From Anaerobutyricum faecale (GTDB lineage: Bacteria > Bacillota > Clostridia > Lachnospirales > Lachnospiraceae), in the NCBI GenBank assembly GCA_019119645.1, contig DWWR01000093.1, positions 1-22,965 on the forward strand: a stretch of DNA of 22,965 nucleotides, given 5' to 3'. The notes under the pieces were generated by a model that was not told the origin of the DNA, searched no databases, and saw only the letters and a program-made list of their open reading frames with translations. Both the position numbers and the translations under genes were made by a program. Position 1 is the stretch's first letter; the number at the start of each line of letters is the position of its first letter. Of this stretch, positions 7,358-14,169 are shown in pieces.

Positions 7358-8182
7358 CTATCTTTTATTTACAAGAATGTATCCTCCGCTGGTATCCTGC
7401 GAATCATAATATACACTGTCAGAAGACCGCTTGCAGGAGAACATGTATTTCACCAGCTGTTCCACCTTGGCAAACTTGATTCTCTGTTTGCTTCCCGACC
7501 AGCTTCTGTAAGCGGAATCCGCCACAATGGCCTTGCCGGTGTTGGTCATACCTAAAAGCACCATGGTGTGCTTGGATGAAGACCAGCGGTAACTGTTTCT
7601 GGATGACATCTTTCCGTTTTTCTGTTTGCGGTTATTGACCTCAATGATCACCGCATTTCCGGATAACAGATGACTTTTGATCTCCTGGACCGCCTGCTTA
7701 TCCTTAAAATAACGCACATACTGACTCGGCACGCCGCAGTAATTCAGAATCCTGGTAATTCCGTTCAGAGAAACCGGCATCTGTGACGCCATGGACTTAC
7801 TGTAATTTGCCGACCAGACTTTTGTACCAAATACTTCTCGTTCTAACTTTCTGCTGGTTTTCTCCGGTGTATAATTCTTATACTTTGTAGTATAACCGGA
7901 AAGAACCGTGGTCAGTGCGCTGGCTGCACAGCCATGGCGTTTGATATAAGTGCTGCGCGCGCCCTGGGCGAACACCCGGAACGTCCTCACACCGGAACCG
8001 CCGTTTGACTGCACCGAAGCTCCTCCGCTGGTATCACTGTTTACTCTGACCGTATATTTTTTCACATTGGTCTGTTTGGATATGGTTGACTTCTTTGTTG
8101 TGATATTTGATGCCGCAAATGCCGGCACCGGCGCCGCCGCCATCAAAAAAGCCATTGCCACCGCTATCAGTTTCTTTTTCAT
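7358..8182 (-). CDS. Exported C39-like (papain-fold) cysteine peptidase
   Basis: A 274-aa secreted protein. MKKKLIAVAMAF...PVPAFA is a clear Sec signal peptide with likely cleavage after residue 23. A Ser/Gly/Lys-rich linker (about 24-65) precedes a C39-like domain (about 66-274). Candidate active-site residues are Q73 (oxyanion), C85 in HGCAASA, H205 in SKHTMVLL and D222 in VADSAY. The C39_2 family contains bacteriocin-leader and cell-surface peptidases; here no ABC transporter is attached or adjacent, so the substrate is unknown. The longer frame (8257) is discarded because GGAGGG lies 9 nt before the ATG at 8182 and the signal peptide starts there. The leader contains a possible three-way-junction RNA (8228-8312). 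Confidence 0.75.
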   Translation of the reverse strand: MKKKLIAVAMAFLMAAAPVPAFAASNITTKKSTISKQTNVKKYTVRVNSDTSGGASVQSNGGSGVRTFRVFAQGARSTYIKRHGCAASALTTVLSGYTTKYKNYTPEKTSRKLEREVFGTKVWSANYSKSMASQMPVSLNGITRILNYCGVPSQYVRYFKDKQAVQEIKSHLLSGNAVIIEVNNRKQKNGKMSSRNSYRWSSSKHTMVLLGMTNTGKAIVADSAYRSWSGSKQRIKFAKVEQLVKYMFSCKRSSDSVYYDSQDTSGGYILVNKR

Positions 8183-8227
8183 TTCGTCTTGCCCTCCATC
8201 GTCTGTCTTCGTTCTCTTCCTCTCCAT

Positions 8228-8312
8228 GTTTTGTACGGAAACAGTCTCCATCCTCATAGCTGTCCCGATACGCCGGCATTTCCTTTTTTATCCATCCGGC
8301 AGCGTACAAAAC
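8228..8312 (-). promoter_or_regulatory. Possible structured mRNA leader (three-way junction) of the C39-like peptidase gene
   Basis: On the minus strand a perfect 10-bp closing helix, GTTTTGTACG (8303-8312) with CGTACAAAAC (8228-8237), encloses two smaller helices: GCCGG/CCGGC, and GGGACAG/CTGTTTC with two G.U pairs. It ends about 45 nt before the ATG at 8182. I do not recognise a known riboswitch class. The rest of the gene-free stretch 8313-8541 is AT-rich; I see no credible gene and no strong promoter in it, only a small GCCGG/CCGGC hairpin at 8516-8532. Confidence 0.4.
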
Positions 8313-8541
8313 CTTAGTACAGAGTATCTCACAAATATGACATAAATATTACAAAAAGACTTTTTTTGTGTAATAAATGTAATTTTTATGCAATAATATC
8401 CAGTCACGAAATAAAATCCGCAACGAAGGATCGGTCAAAGATACCGTGAATAAAATGAAAGAAATATAATGAAAATAATTTTGCCAAAAATAACTGTGCT
8501 AAAATGATCACTGCTGCCGGAGTAATACCGGCGCAAAAAAG

Positions 8542-8576
8542 AAAAACCGAAATACTGATTAGTATTTCGGTTTTTT
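8542..8576 (-). terminator. Intrinsic terminator of tRNA-Thr
   Basis: A perfect 15-bp hairpin (8542-8556 with 8561-8575, loop of 4) has A/T runs on both flanks. It lies directly after the tRNA gene on the minus strand and is symmetrical enough to act in both directions. Confidence 0.85.
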
Positions 8577-8581
8577 AGAAG

Positions 8582-8654
8582 AGCTGCCTAGCGGATTTGA
8601 ACCGCCGACCTCCGCCTTACCAAGGCGACGCTCTACCAACTGAGCCAAGGCAGC
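8582..8654 (-). tRNA. tRNA-Thr (anticodon GGT)
   Basis: A 73-nt cloverleaf: acceptor GCTGCCT/AGGCAGC, D stem GCTC/GAGC, anticodon stem CGCC/GGCG with loop TTGGTAA (anticodon GGT, reading ACC/ACU), T arm GGCGG-TTCAAAT-CCGCT, discriminator T. CCA is not encoded and must be added by a nucleotidyltransferase. It is a single gene with its own consensus promoter and terminator. Confidence 0.97.
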
Positions 8655-8679
8655 ACTGAGAATCATCTCAACAAAAAGC

Positions 8680-8708
8680 ATTCTATCATGGCTTTCCCTT
8701 CTTGTCAA
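8680..8708 (-). promoter_or_regulatory. Strong promoter of tRNA-Thr
   Basis: Minus strand: TTGACA (8703-8708), 17-nt spacer, TAGAAT (8680-8685) with an extended TGa, about 25 nt before the tRNA. Confidence 0.8.
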
Positions 8709-8807
8709 CACATTTTTTGAAAAATTCAAAAAATTAGTACAATTTATTTTTTAAAGTGTTTTCCCCGATTATCCGGGCAGTATCCGGTACATCGATTCCT
8801 GGATATC

Positions 8808-9311
8808 TTACAGCCTTTCCCTGAGATTCTCCATCACTAAAGCCAGGGTTCCTTCTATATCTCTGCCGTCTTCCACAACGATCAGATCCGCGTATTTCTC
8901 ATAGAGAACACTTCTCTCCTCGTAAATATCCCGGAGAGTCTGTCCGTCTTTCAGTACCACTCCCCTTCCCTTCAGATCGCCAAGTCTTTTCTCCAGGGCG
9001 TCATAAGAACATTTCAGATACACAACGATCCCTGTCCTTTTAAAATGTTCCATGGCCTCTTTTCCGTAAACGGCACTGCCGCCGGTGGCAATCACCGCCC
9101 GCTCCGCTTCAATGGACGCATTTACCTGATTCTCCACAGCGAGAAATCCGTCTACGCCCTTTTCAGCGATGATATCTTTTAAAAGCTTTTTCTCCTGCTG
9201 CTGGATCAGAAGATCCGAATCGAGAAACTGGTATCCCAGCTCCTTTGCCAGAATGACACCGATGGTACTCTTGCCGACTCCCGGCATTCCCGTTAAAATG
9301 ATATTCTTCAT
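8808..9311 (-). CDS. aroK: Shikimate kinase-like protein (AroK/AroL family)
   Basis: A 167-aa P-loop kinase of the expected length. Shikimate kinase phosphorylates shikimate at the 3-OH in chorismate and aromatic amino-acid synthesis. Visible: Walker A GMPGVGKST (8-16), DSD (31-33, D33 fits the shikimate-binding Asp), TGGSA (76-80, family TGGGA), lid Arg R116 (GRGVVL) and R133 (ERSVLY, matching the R.P.Y motif). The family FRxxE motif reads FLAVE (56-60), so the shikimate-binding Arg is Leu here. The ribosome site AAGGAGG lies 4-5 nt before the ATG. No other aro gene is nearby. It may be a divergent functional enzyme or a kinase of another small substrate; the family is sure, the substrate less so. 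Confidence 0.8.
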   Translation of the reverse strand: MKNIILTGMPGVGKSTIGVILAKELGYQFLDSDLLIQQQEKKLLKDIIAEKGVDGFLAVENQVNASIEAERAVIATGGSAVYGKEAMEHFKRTGIVVYLKCSYDALEKRLGDLKGRGVVLKDGQTLRDIYEERSVLYEKYADLIVVEDGRDIEGTLALVMENLRERL

Positions 9312-9349
9312 GTTACCTCCTTTTTGTCAATTTTTTATCCTGCGCCGCC

Positions 9350-9378
9350 ATTATACCATGTCATTTCATGCAGAACAA
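9350..9378 (-). promoter_or_regulatory. Predicted promoter of the aroK-like gene
   Basis: Minus strand: TTGTTC (9373-9378), 17-nt spacer, perfect TATAAT (9350-9355). It is divergent from the promoter at 9435-9463. Confidence 0.65.
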
Positions 9379-9434
9379 GAAAAAGCATCGGCGGGCCCCG
9401 CATATTTTTTCCCCTAAAAGAACACAGAAAGCAG

Positions 9435-9463
9435 TTGTTTTCAATCAAAAAATACGCTATGAT
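9435..9463 (+). promoter_or_regulatory. Predicted promoter of the membrane protein gene at 9493
   Basis: Plus strand: TTGTTT (9435-9440), 17-nt spacer, TATGAT (9458-9463), about 30 nt before the ATG. Confidence 0.55.
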
Positions 9464-9492
9464 ATAAAAATAGTGAGAAAGGAAAGAATGCC

Positions 9493-10245
9493 ATGTTTGA
9501 AATGTTCTTAACAATAATGGCTGCGCTGATCGCCGCCATTTACGGGGTATCGCAATCCGTTTTTATGAACGGCCCCCACAGAAATTATTACCGGATTGGT
9601 CTGCTGGTCCTTATCCTGATTATTTATGGTCTTTATAAGATTCATCATACCGCCAGACAGAGGCATCTTAAGCGACTGCATGTGGAGCCGGAAGCATATG
9701 TCTATTACGCGAAATATACTTCTTTGCTTTACCGTGCCGGTTACTTTATCAGCTATTTCATCCAGAATATCCTTTTCGACTACATATATATGTGGCGTAA
9801 TTTTAACTTCTGTAAAGGTCTGGATGTCTATGACGGCGGCGTCGGAGAATATTACATCAAGTTCCGGCATACCTGGTACCGCTATTTAAAGCTGACCAGA
9901 TATCGCCACAAAGTATCGTTAAAGAAGCTGCAGGGCTATGCCGCTGATGTGAAAAACAAGATGATCACAGATGCGCTGGAGACCGAAGAAGAGAAAGAAA
10001 TGTACCTTCACTACGCGGAGGAGGCAAAGAATTATTTTGACGAACACGGCACCCTCACCAAAGGTGTTCTGAAAAGCTTCGCCAACTACGGTCAGATCGA
10101 TTGGTACTACCGGAAAAATATCCTGAAGAATTATAAGGCCATCGCCTGCGTCCGCAAGTATCAGCCGCTGGTCATCGAGATGGTCAGACAGAAAGAAGAA
10201 TGGACCCAGAAGGATCTTAATGAATTTCGAAAGAAAGAATTTTAA
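9493..10245 (+). CDS. Unknown membrane-anchored protein
   Basis: I do not recognise this 250-aa protein. It has two hydrophobic segments near the N-terminus (about 4-23 and 34-50), and a possible third around 78-96 (YFISYFIQNILFDYIYMW). The rest is a charged, Tyr/Lys-rich soluble part containing a KFRHTWYRYLKLTRYRHK stretch and a predicted helical C-terminus (about 140-250). No catalytic motif is evident. The ATG at 9493 follows GAAAGGAAAG by about 7 nt. It is divergent from aroK and followed by a weak terminator-like hairpin (10297-10332) before the DUF6020 gene, so the two plus-strand genes may be separate units. Codon use does not look foreign. It is a real gene by ribosome site, promoter and length. 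Confidence 0.75.
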   Translation: MFEMFLTIMAALIAAIYGVSQSVFMNGPHRNYYRIGLLVLILIIYGLYKIHHTARQRHLKRLHVEPEAYVYYAKYTSLLYRAGYFISYFIQNILFDYIYMWRNFNFCKGLDVYDGGVGEYYIKFRHTWYRYLKLTRYRHKVSLKKLQGYAADVKNKMITDALETEEEKEMYLHYAEEAKNYFDEHGTLTKGVLKSFANYGQIDWYYRKNILKNYKAIACVRKYQPLVIEMVRQKEEWTQKDLNEFRKKEF

Positions 10246-10296
10246 TTTAGTATTGATCCGATCATATAAATATCATATATCTGTAGTACAATATCT

Positions 10297-10332
10297 GCAT
10301 CCAGCACATTCCGGGTTGGGTGCAAAATTTTT
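10297..10332 (+). terminator. Possible weak terminator or leader hairpin before the DUF6020 gene
   Basis: GCATCCA (10297-10303) pairs with TGGGTGC (10317-10323) with one G.U, followed by AAAATTTTT. It could end the gene at 9493-10245, or act as an attenuator if the DUF6020 gene is transcribed from further upstream. Confidence 0.35.
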
Positions 10333-10359
10333 GTATATGTGTTTTTTTCTGCATATACT
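10331..10359 (+). promoter_or_regulatory. Tentative promoter of the DUF6020 gene
   Basis: TTGTAT (10331-10336), 17 nt, TATACT (10354-10359). The start site would fall within the AGGAGG at 10365-10370, leaving almost no leader, so this match is doubtful. An alternative is TTGATC (10253-10258), 17 nt, TATATC (10276-10281). Confidence 0.25.
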
Positions 10360-10377
10360 GTCACAGGAGGCAAAATC

Positions 10378-12015
10378 ATGAAAAAACATAGTTTCTCATA
10401 CGATTATCTTTTCTTTTTATTATTTATCTTCACCCAGTTGATCGGCGTTGTGATGACCATAAATACGCAGATCAGCAGCACATTTCACCTGACACCCTTT
10501 CGTATTGCGGCCGCCCTTCTCCTTTCGTTGATCCTGGCGTACCCTCTGTCCATTTTATCAGGGAAAGCGCTGGCGTTCATCCGCACAAACAATCCTCTGT
10601 CGGACAAAAAACCCGCAGAACGAGTGCGGGTTTTCTCCGGCAAAAGAAACGCCAGAAAGCTCTGGCTTTGTATCTGGGCCGGAATTTTTATTTTATGGAT
10701 GATTTATTTTCTGGCTTATTATCCCGGCATCCTGGCCTATGATGTCAAAACTCAGTGGAGACAGTATTTCGGCATCGTCGGCTATAATACCAAGCACCCT
10801 CTTCTCCACACCATGCTGATGGGAGGAATCATTGATCTGGGAGAAAAATTGTTCGGAGCCTACAACAAGGGCGTAGCCTGTTACTGCCTGTTACAGCTTC
10901 TGATCGTTTCGGGTGCAGTCACTTTGATTCTGTTCTACATTCACAAAATGACTGTCTCCGGAAAACTGCTGACAGCCGCAGCCATTTACCTGATCCTTTT
11001 TCCGGTATGGCCGTTTTTAGGCATCAGCACGACAAAAGACACTTATTTCGCCATCTTTTTTCTGCTCAGCTTCATGGCGCTCCTTCACTGCTGTCGGGCA
11101 GGTATCACCATAAGAAACCTTCTTCCTGCCGCAGTGAGCCTGACCGCCGCTCTGCTGTTTCGTAATAACGCCGTTTACGGAGTGATGCTGGCCATCTTTC
11201 TGCTGCTTATCTTCATGATAAAGAAAAGCTGTCCCAGAAAGGTTTTTCTCAGCTTCGCCGGCGTCTTTCTCATCTCTGTCATCCTGGCTGAGGGGACGCT
11301 CAGCCAGCTGGAAAAAGCTGCCGGGGCCCGCCCGGGAAGCATCGCAGAGACTTTGAGCATTCCCTGTCAGCAGATTGCCCGGGTATATAACGAAAGGGAA
11401 AATGAACTCTCCACCGACGAGAAAAACCAGATTCTTGCCTATATCCCGGAAAAAAGAATCCGAAAATATAAATGGCAGCTGTCTGATCCCATCAAAAAGT
11501 ACTGGGACGTGGACCTTGTGCAAAGCAACTGGAATCGTTTTCTCCGCCTGTGGGCGGATCTCGGCCTGCAATATCCAAAAGAATATCTGGAAGCCACTCT
11601 CTGCAACACAATGCCTCTGTGGTATGTGTGGGACGAATCCATAGTATCCGTCCACGGAGTCTATATGGAAAGCGAAGTCAAGGACGTCACAGACGGAAAG
11701 GTGACAAGACACAGTCTCCTTCCACGTCTGGAAAAAGTACTCTCCGACGCTTACAGCAAAGGATATGTTCTGAAAATACCGGTTATCTCGCTGCTTTTCG
11801 CACCGGCGTTCTATCTGTGGATCATCATCGCCTGCGGATTTCTGATATTGAAATACCGACAGTATGAATACCTGGTTCTGCCAGTCTTTCTGCTGTCCTA
11901 CGCCGCCACTCTGATGGCCGGCCCATGCATCCTTCCAAGATACTGCATGAACTTCATGTTATGTGTACCTCTGCTGATCGTCTGCACGGGAATTTCGATC
12001 AGATCTTCTCATTGA
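10378..12015 (+). CDS. DUF6020-type polytopic membrane protein, probable GT-C-like glycosyltransferase
   Basis: A 545-aa integral membrane protein with about 10-12 hydrophobic segments. Long conserved-looking stretches sit in the predicted extracytoplasmic loops: YYPGILAYDVKTQWRQ (D122) with TKHPLLHT (138-145), and GISTTKDTYF (K220-D221). This layout resembles DUF6020 proteins and, more loosely, GT-C glycosyltransferases that use polyprenyl-phosphate sugars; the enzyme activity is inferred. AGGAGG lies 7 nt before the ATG at 10378, so the longer frame from 10339 is discarded. Its stop overlaps the convergent GT2 gene by 7 nt. A terminator-like hairpin lies inside the coding region at 10608-10634, in a charged linker (about residues 72-92) between hydrophobic segments. 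Confidence 0.75.
   Translation: MKKHSFSYDYLFFLLFIFTQLIGVVMTINTQISSTFHLTPFRIAAALLLSLILAYPLSILSGKALAFIRTNNPLSDKKPAERVRVFSGKRNARKLWLCIWAGIFILWMIYFLAYYPGILAYDVKTQWRQYFGIVGYNTKHPLLHTMLMGGIIDLGEKLFGAYNKGVACYCLLQLLIVSGAVTLILFYIHKMTVSGKLLTAAAIYLILFPVWPFLGISTTKDTYFAIFFLLSFMALLHCCRAGITIRNLLPAAVSLTAALLFRNNAVYGVMLAIFLLLIFMIKKSCPRKVFLSFAGVFLISVILAEGTLSQLEKAAGARPGSIAETLSIPCQQIARVYNERENELSTDEKNQILAYIPEKRIRKYKWQLSDPIKKYWDVDLVQSNWNRFLRLWADLGLQYPKEYLEATLCNTMPLWYVWDESIVSVHGVYMESEVKDVTDGKVTRHSLLPRLEKVLSDAYSKGYVLKIPVISLLFAPAFYLWIIIACGFLILKYRQYEYLVLPVFLLSYAATLMAGPCILPRYCMNFMLCVPLLIVCTGISIRSSH
10608..10634. other. Terminator-like hairpin inside the DUF6020 coding region
   Basis: AAAACCCGCA (10608-10617), 7-nt loop, TGCGGGTTTT (10625-10634): a perfect 10-bp stem. 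On the plus strand it is followed by TTTTC; on the minus (antisense) strand the T-run is six long, a better terminator. Confidence 0.6.
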
Positions 12016-12941
12016 CGTTTCTGAAATTCTGAAATCCGAATGAGATTCATCTCAAACTGCTGCCGGTCTTTCTGACGCAGAGACTGAAGGATCACTCCCG
12101 CAAAGAGGGACATCAACGCCGCCATCTCCACAAATCCACAGACGATCAGCGTTGGAAAATCCGGTACCAGGCCGGTTCTGGCGTAGGTAACCAGAATCGG
12201 CACGAAAAAAATCGCCGCAATCACGGTCAGCAGCAGAGCAATCACGCTAAAAAAATTGATCGGCTTATAATTTCGGTATAACCGAAAAATCGTCAGAAGA
12301 ACTTTGATTCCGTCAGAATAGGTATTCAGCTTTGACTCACTGCCTTCCGGCCTGTCCCGATAGTCAATGACAACATTCTCGATGTACATATTTTTGTCAA
12401 TGGCGTGAATGCTCATCTCCGTCTCAATTTCAAACCCTTTGGAAAGCACCGGAAAGCTCTTAACAAACTGATAGCTGAACGCCCGGTACCCCGTCATGAT
12501 ATCTTTGATCTCACTTTTAAACAACACATTGATGGCCTTACGGACAATGGAATTGCCCATATTATGAAAAGGACGCTTATTTTCCTCAAAATAGGTGGAT
12601 GACAGCCGGTCTCCCACAACCATATCCACATGTTTCCGGAGAACTTTGTCCGCCATCTCCCGGGCAAATTCCGCCGGATAGGTATCGTCTCCATCGGTCA
12701 TAATATAACACTCCGCATCAATTTCCCGGAACATGCGCCGGATCACATTGCCTTTTCCCTGCTGATATTCATGTCTCACGACCGCCCCTGCTCTGCGGGC
12801 CAGTTCAGCCGTATTGTCAGTAGAGTTATTATCGTACACATAAACCACCGCTTCCGGCAACACCCTCTTAAAATCAGTGACAACTTTTTCTACCGTTTTT
12901 CCCTCATTGTAACACGGGATCAATACTGCGATTTTATCCAT
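12009..12941 (-). CDS. Family 2 glycosyltransferase, polyprenyl-phosphate sugar synthase-like
   Basis: A 310-aa GT-A enzyme. The N-terminal catalytic domain shows IPCYNEGKTVEKVV (8-21), YDNNSTDNT (36-44), the metal-binding region DGDDTY (83-88) and GYRAFS (151-156). Two C-terminal membrane segments (about 229-252 and 264-288) follow. This is the architecture of DPM1/GtrB-like enzymes that load a sugar from a nucleotide donor onto undecaprenyl phosphate at the inner face of the membrane. Sugar and acceptor are not determinable. AAGGAG precedes the ATG by 7 nt. It is the last gene of the cysS operon, 20 nt after rlmB, and converges with the DUF6020 gene (7-nt overlap), a possible user of its lipid-linked sugar. 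Confidence 0.85.
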   Translation of the reverse strand: MDKIAVLIPCYNEGKTVEKVVTDFKRVLPEAVVYVYDNNSTDNTAELARRAGAVVRHEYQQGKGNVIRRMFREIDAECYIMTDGDDTYPAEFAREMADKVLRKHVDMVVGDRLSSTYFEENKRPFHNMGNSIVRKAINVLFKSEIKDIMTGYRAFSYQFVKSFPVLSKGFEIETEMSIHAIDKNMYIENVVIDYRDRPEGSESKLNTYSDGIKVLLTIFRLYRNYKPINFFSVIALLLTVIAAIFFVPILVTYARTGLVPDFPTLIVCGFVEMAALMSLFAGVILQSLRQKDRQQFEMNLIRISEFQKRQ

Positions 12942-12961
12942 ATGACATCTCCTTAGAAATC

Positions 12962-13714
12962 CTATTTCTTTGCTGCTGCCAGCCGCTGCCGGACAATCTC
13001 GAAAGCCAGGACTCCGGCTGCCACCGAAGCGTTCAGGGAATCAATATCCCCCCGCATGGGAATCGAGGCGATATAATCACATTTTTCTTTTACGAGACGG
13101 CTCACACCGCTGCCTTCATTGCCGATCACAAGACCAATCGGACCGGTGAGATTCTGCCGGTACATAAGCTCTCCGTCCATATCTCCACAGACAAACCACA
13201 GGCCTTTTTCCTTCAGCTCCTCGATCGTCCGCGCCATATTGGTCACCCGGACCACAGGCGTATAATTGACCGCTCCGGCGGATACTTTCGCCACCGTTCC
13301 GGTCAGTCCTACTGCCCGTCTCTTCGGAATGATCACCCCATGAGCACCGGCCAGATTCGCTGTCCGGATGATGGCGCCCAGATTATGAGGGTCCTCAATC
13401 TCATCGCAGAGAATGAAAAAAGGATCCTCTCCCTTTTCCTTCGCCGCCGCAAACAGATCTTCCATCTCCGCATAATCACAGGCCGCTGTAACAGCGACCA
13501 CGCCCTGATGCTTCTCATGATTGGCAAGTGAATCCAGCTTCTCCTTTGAAACATATTTGACCAGAGTCGACTGTTTCCTGCTCTCCCGGAGGATGGACTT
13601 GACAGGTCCATCCTGACATCCATCCTGAATAAACAATTTATCTACGGTCTTTCCGGCGCGAAAGGCCTCCAGCACCGCGTTTCTTCCTATTATAGTGTTT
13701 TCTTCGTATGACAT
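12962..13714 (-). CDS. rlmB: 23S rRNA (guanosine-2'-O-)-methyltransferase RlmB (TrmH/SpoU family)
   Basis: SAM-dependent SPOUT methyltransferase acting on large-subunit rRNA. The 250-aa product has an N-terminal substrate-binding domain (IIGRNAVLEAF, 8-18) and the three SPOUT motifs: motif 1 DEIEDPHNLGAIIRTA (104-119, catalytic Arg 117), motif 2 IGNEGSGVS (197-205), motif 3 IPMRGDIDSLNAS (218-230). The knotted C-terminal domain is complete. GAGGAGG lies 4-5 nt upstream of the ATG, inside the end of mrnC; the two genes overlap by 25 nt. The exact nucleotide modified is inferred from family assignment. Confidence 0.93.
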   Translation of the reverse strand: MSYEENTIIGRNAVLEAFRAGKTVDKLFIQDGCQDGPVKSILRESRKQSTLVKYVSKEKLDSLANHEKHQGVVAVTAACDYAEMEDLFAAAKEKGEDPFFILCDEIEDPHNLGAIIRTANLAGAHGVIIPKRRAVGLTGTVAKVSAGAVNYTPVVRVTNMARTIEELKEKGLWFVCGDMDGELMYRQNLTGPIGLVIGNEGSGVSRLVKEKCDYIASIPMRGDIDSLNASVAAGVLAFEIVRQRLAAAKK

Positions 13715-14169
13715 GGCTCCTCCTCAAGTCCAATGGCCACCAGTTCCATGATCCGCCCCATCTTTCCTGTCAGGTAGAGATATCCGATGAGAGTCTCGAA
13801 TCCCGTGGCAATCCGGTAATCATGATGGGTCTGGTTTTTGGCACAGCTTGCCGGCTTGGCATTCTTTCCCCGCCGGAACATTACCTTTTCTTCTTCATTT
13901 AAATACGGCTTGATTTTCTCCATCATCCGGGTCTGGGCAGCAGCGTTGACATACCCGATGACCTGGCTGTGATATTTATTCGGCTTCGTATTTCCCCTGG
14001 TGGTGATCATGGTCCGGATGATCAGATCGTACACGGAATCTCCGATATAAGCAAAGGAAAGCGCAGAGTAGGTTTTCACCTTCTGCGCATCCAGAGGAAA
14101 AGAATCCGCAATGACTTTGAGACTGTCTTCCATGGTAAAGTCCTTGTCCACTGTTAAGCCCTCTTCCAT
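13690..14169 (-). CDS. mrnC: Mini-ribonuclease III
   Basis: RNase III-like endonuclease without a dsRNA-binding domain, known in Bacillus to mature 23S rRNA ends. The frame gives 159 aa. SFAYIGDSVYDLIIR (38-52) carries the catalytic Asp (D44), RRGKNAK follows at 99-105, and ATGFETLIGYLYLTG (121-135) carries the metal-binding Glu (E125). It overlaps cysS by 16 nt and rlmB by 25 nt, so the three are surely co-transcribed. The start is uncertain: the ATG at 14169 has a weak ribosome site, while an in-frame ATG at 14133 has AAGGA 7 nt upstream and would give 147 aa, closer to B. subtilis MrnC. Confidence 0.93.
   Translation of the reverse strand: MEEGLTVDKDFTMEDSLKVIADSFPLDAQKVKTYSALSFAYIGDSVYDLIIRTMITTRGNTKPNKYHSQVIGYVNAAAQTRMMEKIKPYLNEEEKVMFRRGKNAKPASCAKNQTHHDYRIATGFETLIGYLYLTGKMGRIMELVAIGLEEEPCHTKKTL

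Noticed and set aside
8730..8800. Terminator for the aroK-like gene (CCCG/CGGG hairpin)
   Set aside because: Short stem followed by an A-rich, not T-rich, tract.
9388..9411. GC-rich palindrome with T-run (GCGGGCCCCGC then ATATTTTTT) between the divergent promoters
   Set aside because: Stem of only about 4 bp and no plus-strand gene upstream to terminate; likely chance.
13591..13613. Perfect 8-bp hairpin GGATGGAC/GTCCATCC inside rlmB
   Set aside because: No T-run, encodes ordinary rlmB residues; not distinguishable from chance.
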